64,000 bases of DNA from Planctomycetota bacterium (lineage in GTDB: Bacteria; Planctomycetota; UBA1135; JAKEFM01): positions 17,675 through 81,674 of the forward strand of contig JAKEFM010000223.1 of the NCBI GenBank assembly GCA_022616055.1, in the 5' to 3' direction. Under the pieces are notes generated by a model that had not been told where the DNA came from, ran no database searches, and saw nothing but the letters and a program-made list of their open reading frames with translations. Both the position numbers and the translations under genes were made by a program. How positions within the stretch are numbered: the stretch's first letter is position 1; each line of letters opens with the position of its first letter. Of this stretch, positions 9,042 through 16,471 are shown piece by piece.

Positions 9042-10010
9042 TCACCTCGGGGCGGCGGGCGAGCCGGCGGTCGCGGTCCGGACGACTCCACAGGCGTCCC
9101 GGAACCGCACGGAGGGGTAGGAAACGGACCGGACGACCGTCCGCGTGCGGAAGACGGGGCGTCCGTCCTCCACCTCGCGGGAGCCGTCGGGGCGAAACAC
9201 GGGGAACCGGAGTTCGACGTCCTCCTCGCGCGGGGTCGAGCCGACCTCCTCGAGGACGAAGCCCGTCGGCGCTCCGGCGTCGGTGCGGATGGTATCCCCG
9301 GAGGAGGCGGAAGTTTCGAAGGTCCGCCCGCCGAGGGCGGTGGCCCGGAGGCGGGCCCTCCCCTCCTCGACTCCCAGGAGTTCGAGCCGGTACCGGTCCC
9401 CGACGGCCACCACGACCGGTTCGCTCCGGCGGCTGCGGCGGACCTCCACCCCCTCGACCTGACTGCGCAGGACGGTCACGACGCAGTAGAAGTACCGAAT
9501 CGAAGGGCAGACATCGGGGTCGAGACGCTCGAGCCCCGCCGTCTCCCCCTCCAGGCTCCGCACGCCCTCGTTGTCCCTCCACCGGTAGACTTCGTAGGTC
9601 ACTCCCTCGCGCGGATTGCGGTCGTCGTGGAGCCACCGGAGGGTGACGCCGTGTTCGTCGACTTCTCCGCGCAACCCGGGAGGAGGGAACACGTCGGCCG
9701 CGCCGGCGGGTTCCGCGGGGGCCTTCGCCCCGAGCGCCACCCAACGCACCGGGGGGTCCGGAGAGGAGGGCGCGGGCGCGGACCACCGCTCGGCGAAGGT
9801 CACGGGCGGCCGGGCTCCGTTGGCGCGCCCGCTCGGTTCGACGAATCGCGCCGCGGCGCCCGTCACGACGGATTGCGCTCGAACCTCGCTCCTCGCGATC
9901 CCGCCGTGCAGGCGCACGTGGAAGGCGAAGACCATACCGGCGAAGGCCGCGAGGGTCAACAAGGAGAGCCGCGCCGCCTCCCCTCGGGGGATGCCGGGGG
10001 AGCCGCTCAC
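9042..10010 (-). CDS. GspC/PilP-like inner-membrane protein with fibronectin-III-like insert
   Basis: This 322-residue protein starts with GTG that overlaps the upstream stop codon (GTGA). It has a short N-terminus, one membrane helix (about residues 15-33, LSLLTLAAFAGMVFAFH) and a periplasmic part. From about residue 115 a beta-rich segment (GVTLRWLHDDRNPREGVTYE) looks like a fibronectin type III domain. The C-terminal part (YRLELLGVEEGRARLRATAL) resembles the HR domain of GspC or the beta domain of PilP, which contacts the secretin. Its position directly before the secretin fits that role. The fibronectin-like domain is not part of the usual PilP or GspC. Family assignment rests on layout and context, not on strong motifs. 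Confidence 0.7.
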   Translation of the reverse strand: MSGSPGIPRGEAARLSLLTLAAFAGMVFAFHVRLHGGIARSEVRAQSVVTGAAARFVEPSGRANGARPPVTFAERWSAPAPSSPDPPVRWVALGAKAPAEPAGAADVFPPPGLRGEVDEHGVTLRWLHDDRNPREGVTYEVYRWRDNEGVRSLEGETAGLERLDPDVCPSIRYFYCVVTVLRSQVEGVEVRRSRRSEPVVVAVGDRYRLELLGVEEGRARLRATALGGRTFETSASSGDTIRTDAGAPTGFVLEEVGSTPREEDVELRFPVFRPDGSREVEDGRPVFRTRTVVRSVSYPSVRFRDACGVVRTATAGSPAAPR

Positions 10011-10744
10011 CTCGGCCCCGACCCGAGGAGGGGGACATGCGCCTCGAGGAGGGCGCGAACCCGGTCCGGGCCTCCCCCCGCGGGGTCGGCGACGAGCTGG
10101 AGGCGGTCCGGGAGGAAGAAGGGACCTCTCTCCCGCCGGCCCACGAGGGCCTGGTACGCCTCCGCATGCACCGCCACCGGGGCCGCGTACTGGATCCGGA
10201 CGCGCACGCGACGGTTCCCGGCCTCGCCCGGGACCTCCCGAGCCCGATCCGGGAAGACGAGGAAGTCGAAGTCGGCCACCCCTTTCCCGGCGAGCGTCTC
10301 GAGGAGGGAGGAGGCGAGCCGGAGCTTGCGCCAGGCGAGAAGGTTCTCCTCGGCGGAGGGGGCCCTCCCCTCCCGTTCCCAGTCCTCCTCGGGCAGGAGG
10401 TGGCCGAGGAGCTGCTCGGGGAGCCTCGGCCGGGCGAGCGCCCCGAGGATCCGCCGGCGCTCCTCCCGGAGGTCCTCCGGCGCCCGCGGCGTCTCGGCGA
10501 GGGCGCCGGCGAGGAAGCCCGCCGCCTCGAGCCGCCGCCGCCTCCAGTCGGCCGCATCCTCCGCGTCCTCCCCCGTCTCGGCGGGGATGCGCGCGAGCCC
10601 CTCCTCGGCGCTCTCCAGGACCTCGCGCGCCTCCCCGAAGGCCACGCGCGCCCCGAGGGCGTTCGGCGCGGTCCGGACCGCGAAGAGGGCGAAGCACCCG
10701 AGGGCGATCCCCCCGACGAGCGTCCGGACGGGCCTCGGGCTCAT
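10007..10744 (-). CDS. PilO/GspM-like inner-membrane protein
   Basis: This 245-residue protein starts with ATG overlapping the upstream stop codon (ATGA). A membrane helix at about residues 8-26 (TLVGGIALGCFALFAV) is followed by a long charged helical segment and a C-terminal alpha/beta domain. This is the standard architecture of PilO and GspM, which form the periplasmic alignment complex with PilN and PilP. There is little sequence identity to lean on; the call rests on size, topology and the gene order PilM/N-PilO-PilP-secretin. It is coupled by 4-bp overlaps on both sides. Cellular location: inner membrane, mostly periplasmic. Confidence 0.7.
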   Translation of the reverse strand: MSPRPVRTLVGGIALGCFALFAVRTAPNALGARVAFGEAREVLESAEEGLARIPAETGEDAEDAADWRRRRLEAAGFLAGALAETPRAPEDLREERRRILGALARPRLPEQLLGHLLPEEDWEREGRAPSAEENLLAWRKLRLASSLLETLAGKGVADFDFLVFPDRAREVPGEAGNRRVRVRIQYAAPVAVHAEAYQALVGRRERGPFFLPDRLQLVADPAGGGPDRVRALLEAHVPLLGSGPR

Positions 10745-12348
10745 TCCCCGCCTCCGAAGAAGGCCGAGCCGTGCAGGATGCGCGCTCCCGGCTCGCTCCC
10801 CGGCTCGACGGGGGCCTCCTCGACCTCGCGGAGGGTGACGCCCCTCGCTCCCGCCCGCGAGCGGAGCACCTCCGCCACGCGGGACTGGAACGCGCGCTCC
10901 GGGTCGGGGAGCGCGCCGCGGACGAGGACCGAGAACTCGAGCCTCAGCCCTCCTCCGTCGGAGCGGACGTCGCACGACCCGATCTCCCCGGCGGCGCCGA
11001 GGGCGGCCAGCGCGCGCGCCGGGGCGATCTCCCACAGGGCGCGGGCCTCGAGCTCCGGGGCGAGCCCCAGGACCGCCGCGCGGTCCTTCCGCACTTCCTC
11101 CCGGCGCCGCCAGCGCTCCTGCGTCTCGACGACCGCGGAGCGCGCGCGCTGAGTGCGCTCGACGAGCGCCTCCGCCCGCTCCCGCTCCCTCGAGGCGGAG
11201 AGGTCGCCGAGCAGGGCCGTCCCGAGGAGGATCGCTCCGGCCGCCGCCAGCGCCGGGACGCTCCGGGCGCTCGCCCGCGTCCGGTCGGGATCGGCGAAGG
11301 AGACGGGGAAACGGACCCGCTCCAGGCCCTGGAGGGCGGCCCCGAGCGCGACGACGAAGGAGGGGAGGTCCCTCAGCTCCGAGGACGCGTAGGCCTGGTG
11401 GGAGATCCGGACCCGGTTCAGGCGGACGACGGGCTCGACCTGGACGTGGAAGACCTCGGCGAGGTGCGCCGCGGCTCCCGGGATCCTCGCGACGTCGCCC
11501 GTGAGGAAGATCCGCGAGGGGAGGAACGCGCCGATGCGGCGGCGGTGGAAGTCGAGCGCGCGCCGGACCTCCCCGACGAGGCGATCGAGGAAGGCCCGCG
11601 ACGCCTCCTCCGAGCCCGAGACCGCCTCGCCCCGGGTGATCGAGATCCGCGCCGCCTCGGCGGCCCTCGACTCCGCCCCGGGCGCCGCGGCCATCGCCCG
11701 CGCGAGCACCCGCGATCCGAAGGGGAGGCTCCGGAACCAGACGGAGTCCCCGGGCAGGCAGACGACCGCCGTCTCCTCCGACCCGACGTGAAGGAGGAGG
11801 GCGTCCTCGACGCCGCGCAGGTCGAAGTCGAGGAAGCTCGCCAGGGCGAGGGGGGCCGGGACGACCGCGTCGGGGGCGAGGCCGACCGGGCCCGCGGCGG
11901 CGAGGATCTCCTCGAGGGCCGCCGCCGGGTGGGAGGCGACGAGGACCCGCTTCTCGTTCACGGAGATCCGCGGGAGGACGTGGAAGGCGTGCCGGGCGCC
12001 CTGGCCCGGGGAGGCGTTCAGGGTCAGCGCCTCCGCCCTCGCCAGCTCGACCAGCCGGGGGCCGGCGACCGGAGGGAGCGAGACGACGCGGTTGTCCGTC
12101 TCGACGCCGGAGATCGCGATCACGACCACGTCCCGCCGGCGGACGACGTGGCTCACCGAGAAGAGGGCGAAGGCGCGCCGCAGCGCGGCGGCCCGCGCGT
12201 CGGGGCTCCCGGCCGATCCCTCCCCGGGAATCTCGAGGCGGTCGAGCCTCCGGACGACGAGCCTCCCGCCGGGACCCCGCCGCATCTCGGCCACCCGCAG
12301 CGCCGTCGGTCCGACCTCGAGCCCGAACGAAGAGAGGCTTCCGATCAA
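10741..12348 (-). CDS. PilM-PilN fusion protein (GspL-like)
   Basis: The N-terminal 330 residues have the actin-like ATPase fold of PilM: the opening FGLEVGPTALRVAEM corresponds to phosphate-1, with LLLHVGSEETAVVCL and SRIFLTGDVARIPG further on. A single membrane helix (about residues 355-376, ALAAAGAILLGTALLG), a coiled-coil (ERERAEALVERTQRARS) and a PilN-like periplasmic ferredoxin-type domain follow. Most type IV pilus systems split these into two proteins; a single chain is the GspL arrangement. I chose TTG 12348 because it puts the PilM start (MIGSLSSFGLEVG) at the N-terminus. No ATG or GTG is available there and there is no good ribosome site. The upstream uracil-DNA glycosylase gene ends 59 bp earlier, and a TAGCAT box lies between them. 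Confidence 0.82.
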   Translation of the reverse strand: MIGSLSSFGLEVGPTALRVAEMRRGPGGRLVVRRLDRLEIPGEGSAGSPDARAAALRRAFALFSVSHVVRRRDVVVIAISGVETDNRVVSLPPVAGPRLVELARAEALTLNASPGQGARHAFHVLPRISVNEKRVLVASHPAAALEEILAAAGPVGLAPDAVVPAPLALASFLDFDLRGVEDALLLHVGSEETAVVCLPGDSVWFRSLPFGSRVLARAMAAAPGAESRAAEAARISITRGEAVSGSEEASRAFLDRLVGEVRRALDFHRRRIGAFLPSRIFLTGDVARIPGAAAHLAEVFHVQVEPVVRLNRVRISHQAYASSELRDLPSFVVALGAALQGLERVRFPVSFADPDRTRASARSVPALAAAGAILLGTALLGDLSASRERERAEALVERTQRARSAVVETQERWRRREEVRKDRAAVLGLAPELEARALWEIAPARALAALGAAGEIGSCDVRSDGGGLRLEFSVLVRGALPDPERAFQSRVAEVLRSRAGARGVTLREVEEAPVEPGSEPGARILHGSAFFGGGE

Positions 12349-12380
12349 GGAGGGAGGGGGGAGGCCGCGGGAAGCGGCGG

Positions 12381-12386
12381 ATGCTA
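12381..12386 (-). promoter_or_regulatory. Candidate -10 box ahead of the PilM-PilN gene
   Basis: TAGCAT on the minus strand, inside the gap between the glycosylase and PilM-PilN genes, 32 nt before the TTG start. It matches the TAGnnT pattern seen ahead of other transcription units here. No clear -35 element. Confidence 0.25.
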
Positions 12387-12407
12387 GCGATCCCGTGGGG
12401 GGCGCCG

Positions 12408-13223
12408 CTACCCCCGCCGGCGGTCGGGGATCGGGAGCCCGATCTCGCGCATCGCCACCTGGATGTCCTCCCAGACCTCCCTCTTGGCGGGAGGGTTCCG
12501 CAGCAGGTAGGCGGGGTGGTAGGTCGGCACGACCGTCCGCCCCTCCCGGTGGAAGACCTTGCCCCGGAGCTTCCCCATCGGCTCGTCCGTCTCGAGGATG
12601 GCTCCCGTCGCCGGCCTGCCCAGGGTCACGATCAGCTCGGGATTCACGGCGGCGATCTGGCGGTGGAGGTAGGGGAGGCAGGCGGCGGCCTCGTCGGGGA
12701 GCGGCACGCGGTTCTCGGGGGGGCGGCACTTGACCACGTTCGCGATGAAGACCGCCTCCCGCTTCAGGCCCATCCCCCCCTCGACGATCTTCGTCAGGAG
12801 CTCGCCCGCCCGCCCGACGAACGGGCGCCCCTGGAGGTCCTCGTTCTCCCCGGGACCTTCCCCGATGAAGAGGATCCGCGCGTCCGGGTTCCCTTCCCCG
12901 GGAACGGCGTTCGTCCGTCCCTTGTGGAGCCGGCACTTCGTGCAGGCGCGGACCTCGGCGGCGATCGCCTCGAGGGCCGCGGCTTTCTCCCCCGTGGAGA
13001 GAGCGGGAGCCGCCTTCGCGGCCGCGTCGAAGAGGCCGCTCCCTTGCGGAGGACGTTCCGGCGCAGGGCTCGGGGGGCTCGCGGGGGACGCTCCCCGCGG
13101 CGCCGTCGCCGTCTTCGGGGCCTCGATCCGGATCGCGTCGATCCCCGCCTCGACGGCGTTCATCAGGCGCATCCGGATGGCGGCGATCAGCTCGAGGGCC
13201 TCCGCGCGGGGATCTTCCTTCAC
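12408..13223 (-). CDS. Uracil-DNA glycosylase, family 4 (iron-sulfur)
   Basis: This enzyme removes uracil from DNA as the first step of base-excision repair. The 271-residue protein has a proline-rich N-terminal extension and a catalytic domain from about residue 80. Four cysteines at 94, 97, 166 and 182 fit the [4Fe-4S] ligands of family 4 and 5 enzymes. Motif A is FIGEGPGENEDLQGRPFVGR and the C-terminal motif is YHPAYLLR. The start is GTG 13223, just 7 nt after a TAGAAT box, so the mRNA may be leaderless; the frame remains open further upstream but without homology. It heads the same-strand series leading into the pilus-like genes, which may be coincidence of packing. Confidence 0.92.
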   Translation of the reverse strand: MKEDPRAEALELIAAIRMRLMNAVEAGIDAIRIEAPKTATAPRGASPASPPSPAPERPPQGSGLFDAAAKAAPALSTGEKAAALEAIAAEVRACTKCRLHKGRTNAVPGEGNPDARILFIGEGPGENEDLQGRPFVGRAGELLTKIVEGGMGLKREAVFIANVVKCRPPENRVPLPDEAAACLPYLHRQIAAVNPELIVTLGRPATGAILETDEPMGKLRGKVFHREGRTVVPTYHPAYLLRNPPAKREVWEDIQVAMREIGLPIPDRRRG

Positions 13224-13230
13224 GGGCCGA

Positions 13231-13236
13231 ATTCTA
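13231..13236 (-). promoter_or_regulatory. Candidate -10 box for the uracil-DNA glycosylase gene
   Basis: TAGAAT on the minus strand with 7 nt (TCGGCCC) to the GTG start, so transcription would begin at or next to the start codon. Similar boxes lie ahead of the genes starting at 33773 and 59953. Confidence 0.45.
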
Positions 13237-13801
13237 CGGCCGCCGGTTCCGCGCTCCTGGCCGGAGCCGGCTCCTCCGGCCGCACTTGACGGTAGGGGGG
13301 AACTCGCTAGATTCCGCTCGAACGTTGTAGGCGGTCCATGCCGATTCGGCCGTTGTGTGCCGCTCGTACCGGTCGCGCCGGAGGATCCCGGCGCAAGGAG
13401 GCCCCTGGAGGGGTCCCGGGGACCGGGCCGCGGTTCGGGCACCAGCGCGCCGGCGATGGCCTGGGCGCCACCGGGCTCGGGCGGGCTCGACTCTGGGAGG
13501 GGAAGGGCGCCAGCATGCGGAGGGTCCGTGAAGCGGGTCGTGGGCCGGTTCCCGCGCGGAAGATCCCCCAGGGATCCGGATGTCGCCGGGCGATCGACGT
13601 CGAGACCGGGCGCGAGGGAAGCGAGGTGAGGGGCAGATCAGCCCCTGAATGATCCCCGCGCCAGAAGGGTCGCTCCCGCGGGAAGGGCACGCCCGCGGTC
13701 CTCGGCGCAGTCCAGGAAACGTCAGGTTCGCGATCGATCGAGTCCTCTCGACCGGTCCCCGTCTCTCGACTCGGAATCGGCGGCTGCCGGAGCGCCGCGA
13801 A
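13237..13801. other. Intergenic region and possible long leader; no convincing gene
   Basis: The region separates the divergent glycosylase and glycan genes. Open frames exist (for example from 13338, and from ATG 13649 into the next gene), but their third positions are far less GC-biased than real genes here and their products are Arg/Pro/Gly-rich. It holds the candidate promoter at 13286. No riboswitch consensus or complete ops/JUMPstart element was recognised. Confidence 0.5.
13286..13313 (+). promoter_or_regulatory. Candidate sigma70 promoter for the first glycan locus
   Basis: TTGACG (13286-13291), a 16-bp spacer and TAGATT (13308-13313). The spacer contains GGGGGGAACTCGCTA, which resembles the spacer of the candidate promoter at 37254 (GGGGGAACTC, then CGCTA). 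If used, it gives a leader of several hundred bases before the glycosyltransferase gene. Confidence 0.45.
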
Positions 13802-16471
13802 GTGCCCCTCGAACGCTCCTCGACCTTCCCTCTCATCTCCATCCCCCCGGCGGAGCCGGGGGCGCGCTCTCCTCTCGCTCCGGCGCGGGAACCTTCCCCA
13901 GCGGAACGACGGGTCCGGGCGGATTCCGCGGTCCCTCCGTTCGAGGCGGAGCGCCCCCTCCGCCCCCATGTCCGCGGCCCCTTCCTGTTCCTTGGAGAGC
14001 GGAAGTGCACGGTCCACGGCGTCACGTACGGCACCTTCGCGGCGGACGCGAACGGGGACCTCTATCCGCCCCGAGAGGTCGTCCGGGCGGACTTCGCGCG
14101 GATGCGGAGCGCGCAGGTCGACACGGTCCGCACCTACACTCCCCCGCCCGATTGGCTCTTGGAGGAGGCCCGGGCCGCCGGGCTGAGAGTCCTGGTCGGG
14201 ATCCACTGGGAGGGGCGCGGCTGCGACTTCGACGACCCCCGGACGTTCCGCGCGGCCGAGGCCGCCGTGCGGGTCGCCGTCGCCCGGTGCCGGCGATTCC
14301 CGGACGTCGTCCTCGCCTACGCGATCGCCAACGAGATCCCCCCCCTCACCGTCCGGTTCCACGGGAGGCGCGTGATCGAGCGCTTCCTCCGGCGGCTCTA
14401 CCTCGTGGCGAAGTCGGAGGACCCGGAGGGGCTCGTCACCTACGCGAACTATCCGACGACCGAGTTCCTCGACCTCGACTTCCTCGACTTCCACCTCTTC
14501 AACGTCTACCTCCTCGAGCCGCGGGAGATGGGGAAGTACCTCGACCGGATGCTGATCCAGGTCAAGGGGAAGCCGCTCGTCCTGGGCGAGGTCGGCGACG
14601 ACTCGCTGCGGAAGGGGGAGGAGAGCCAGGCGGCCCTCCTCGACTGGACGATCCCTCTCGCGCTCGGGAAGGGATGCGCCGGGGTCTTCGTCTTCTCCTG
14701 GACGGACGAGTGGGTGGTCGGAGGCCACTCCGTCGGGGACTGGCGCTTCGGACTCGTCGACCGGAAGCGCGGCCCGAAGGCCGCCCTCGCGGTCGCCCGG
14801 GCCCGCTTCGGGGAGGGGCCCTTCTCCCGCCGAAGGTCCTGGCCGCGCGTCTCCGTCGTCGTCTGCACCTACAACGGGGAGGCGACCCTCGCGGAGACGC
14901 TCGCCTCGCTCGTGGACCTCGACTACCCCGATTTCGAGGTGATCTACGTCGACGACGGATCGACCGACCGAAGCCTCGACGTCGCCCGGCGCTTCGAGGG
15001 CCGCATCCGCATCCTGCGCCAGGAGAACCGCGGCCTCTCCGTCGCGCGCAACGTCGGCGCGGAGGCGGCGACCGGGGAGGTCGTCGCCTACATCGACTCG
15101 GACGCCTACGCCGATCGCGACTGGCTGCGCCACCTCGTGGCGACCCTCGGGTCGGGCCCCTTCATCGGCTGCGGGGGACCCAGCCTCGCGCCGGCCTCCG
15201 ACGGAGCGATGGCGCGGTTCATCGCCGCCTGCCCGGGCAACCCGACGGTCGTGCTGAGGGACAACGTGGAGGCCGACCACCTCGCGGGCGTGAACATGGC
15301 GTTCCGGCGCGACGCGCTCCTCGCGATCGGGGGCTTCGACCCGGTCCACGCCCGGGCGGGGGACGACGTCGACATCGGATGGCGGCTCCAGGACGCCGGC
15401 ATGCGACTCGGCTACAGTCCGGCGGCGATCGTCTGGCACCACGCGAGGCCGTCGATCCGGCGCTACCTCCGCCAGCAGTTCGGCTACGGCGAGGCCGAGA
15501 ACCAGCTCGAGAGGAAGCACCCCGAGCGCTTCAACCTCGGCGGCTACATCCGCTGGGCCGGGAAGATCTACGGGAGCGGGACGCAGCGCACCTCGGCTCT
15601 CTTCCGGCCCTTCATCTATCACGGGCGGCTCGGCTCGGCCCTGTTCCAGACCCTCTACCAGAAGGACCCCTCCTCCCTCCTCTCCGGACCGGCGATGGTC
15701 CACTGGTACTTCGCCTGGATCCTCCTCCTCGCGCTGACGCCGCTCTCCCCCTGGCTCGGCGCGGTCGGCGGCGTCCTCCTCCTCCTCTCGGCCGGGGCGG
15801 CGCTCGTCGCCGGCTGGACGACGGACGTGCCGGGGCCGCTTTCCAGGCGCGAGAGGATCCGCAAGGTCGTCGCGGTCTCGATGCTCCACTTCCTCCACCC
15901 GCTCGTGCGCTGGGCGGGGAGGGTGGCGCCGCGGAGGCGCCGGCCGGTCGAGCCGCGACCCGAGGAGAGGAGCGCCGACCGCTGGACCCTGCGCGGCTGG
16001 GCGCGCGAGATCCGGCACCTCGGCCCGCGCCGCAAGGAGCAGCGGCGCTACTGGGGACCGGGCGGAGGCGACCGCGAGGCCCTCGTGCGCGAGCTCTACC
16101 GGGAGCTGAAGTCGAGGGGGGCCAACGTCACCTACGGCCTGGAGTGGGTGAACTGGGACCTCGCCGTCAACGGCTCCCTCCTCGCGTCCGGGCGCATCTA
16201 CACCGCCCCCGAGAACTACGACCGGTCCCTCTGCTTCGGCTTCCTCGCGCGAACGGGCCGCTCCGCGCGCTTCGCCCTCCTCCTCCTCTGCGCGGCGGCC
16301 GCCTTTCTGACCTGGCGCAGCGCCCTCTTCCTGCCGGTCTGGCTCCTGCCGCTTTGCCTCTTCGCGTGGATCGTCGCGCGCCGCGCGCGCCTCCGGGGCG
16401 CGGCGTGGGAGGCGATCGACGCGGTCCTCGAGCGGCGGGGCGCGAAGCGGTTCGAGCGGAGGGGGGCGTGA
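13802..16471 (+). CDS. Fused glycoside-hydrolase-like / GT2 glycosyltransferase membrane protein
   Basis: From GTG 13802 this is an 889-residue protein. After about 50 poorly conserved residues comes a TIM-barrel domain like glycoside hydrolases (CTVHGVTYGTFAADANGDLY, later AYAIANEIPP and VLGEVGDD, with likely catalytic Glu). A family 2 glycosyltransferase follows (RVSVVVCTYNGEATLAETL at about residue 349), with VDDGSTD, the metal-binding YIDSD and the acceptor-side motif GDDVDIGWR. Two hydrophobic clusters lie downstream (WYFAWILLLALTPLSPWLG and FALLLLCAAAAFL). It probably builds and edits a surface glycan at the inner membrane. An in-frame ATG at 13649 would add 51 residues, but that stretch has non-coding-like base use. 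It overlaps the ABC exporter by 4 bp. Confidence 0.85.
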   Translation: MPLERSSTFPLISIPPAEPGARSPLAPAREPSPAERRVRADSAVPPFEAERPLRPHVRGPFLFLGERKCTVHGVTYGTFAADANGDLYPPREVVRADFARMRSAQVDTVRTYTPPPDWLLEEARAAGLRVLVGIHWEGRGCDFDDPRTFRAAEAAVRVAVARCRRFPDVVLAYAIANEIPPLTVRFHGRRVIERFLRRLYLVAKSEDPEGLVTYANYPTTEFLDLDFLDFHLFNVYLLEPREMGKYLDRMLIQVKGKPLVLGEVGDDSLRKGEESQAALLDWTIPLALGKGCAGVFVFSWTDEWVVGGHSVGDWRFGLVDRKRGPKAALAVARARFGEGPFSRRRSWPRVSVVVCTYNGEATLAETLASLVDLDYPDFEVIYVDDGSTDRSLDVARRFEGRIRILRQENRGLSVARNVGAEAATGEVVAYIDSDAYADRDWLRHLVATLGSGPFIGCGGPSLAPASDGAMARFIAACPGNPTVVLRDNVEADHLAGVNMAFRRDALLAIGGFDPVHARAGDDVDIGWRLQDAGMRLGYSPAAIVWHHARPSIRRYLRQQFGYGEAENQLERKHPERFNLGGYIRWAGKIYGSGTQRTSALFRPFIYHGRLGSALFQTLYQKDPSSLLSGPAMVHWYFAWILLLALTPLSPWLGAVGGVLLLLSAGAALVAGWTTDVPGPLSRRERIRKVVAVSMLHFLHPLVRWAGRVAPRRRRPVEPRPEERSADRWTLRGWAREIRHLGPRRKEQRRYWGPGGGDREALVRELYRELKSRGANVTYGLEWVNWDLAVNGSLLASGRIYTAPENYDRSLCFGFLARTGRSARFALLLLCAAAAFLTWRSALFLPVWLLPLCLFAWIVARRARLRGAAWEAIDAVLERRGAKRFERRGA

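Noticed and set aside
13326..13340. Partial ops/JUMPstart-like GGCGGT in the glycan leader
   Set aside because: Only six bases of the GGCGGTAGnnT consensus match and the rest differs, so an RfaH-type control site is not supported.
13338..13652. Small ORF of 104 codons in the glycan leader region
   Set aside because: Gly/Arg-rich product, weak third-position GC bias and no ribosome site; it looks like chance in GC-rich DNA.
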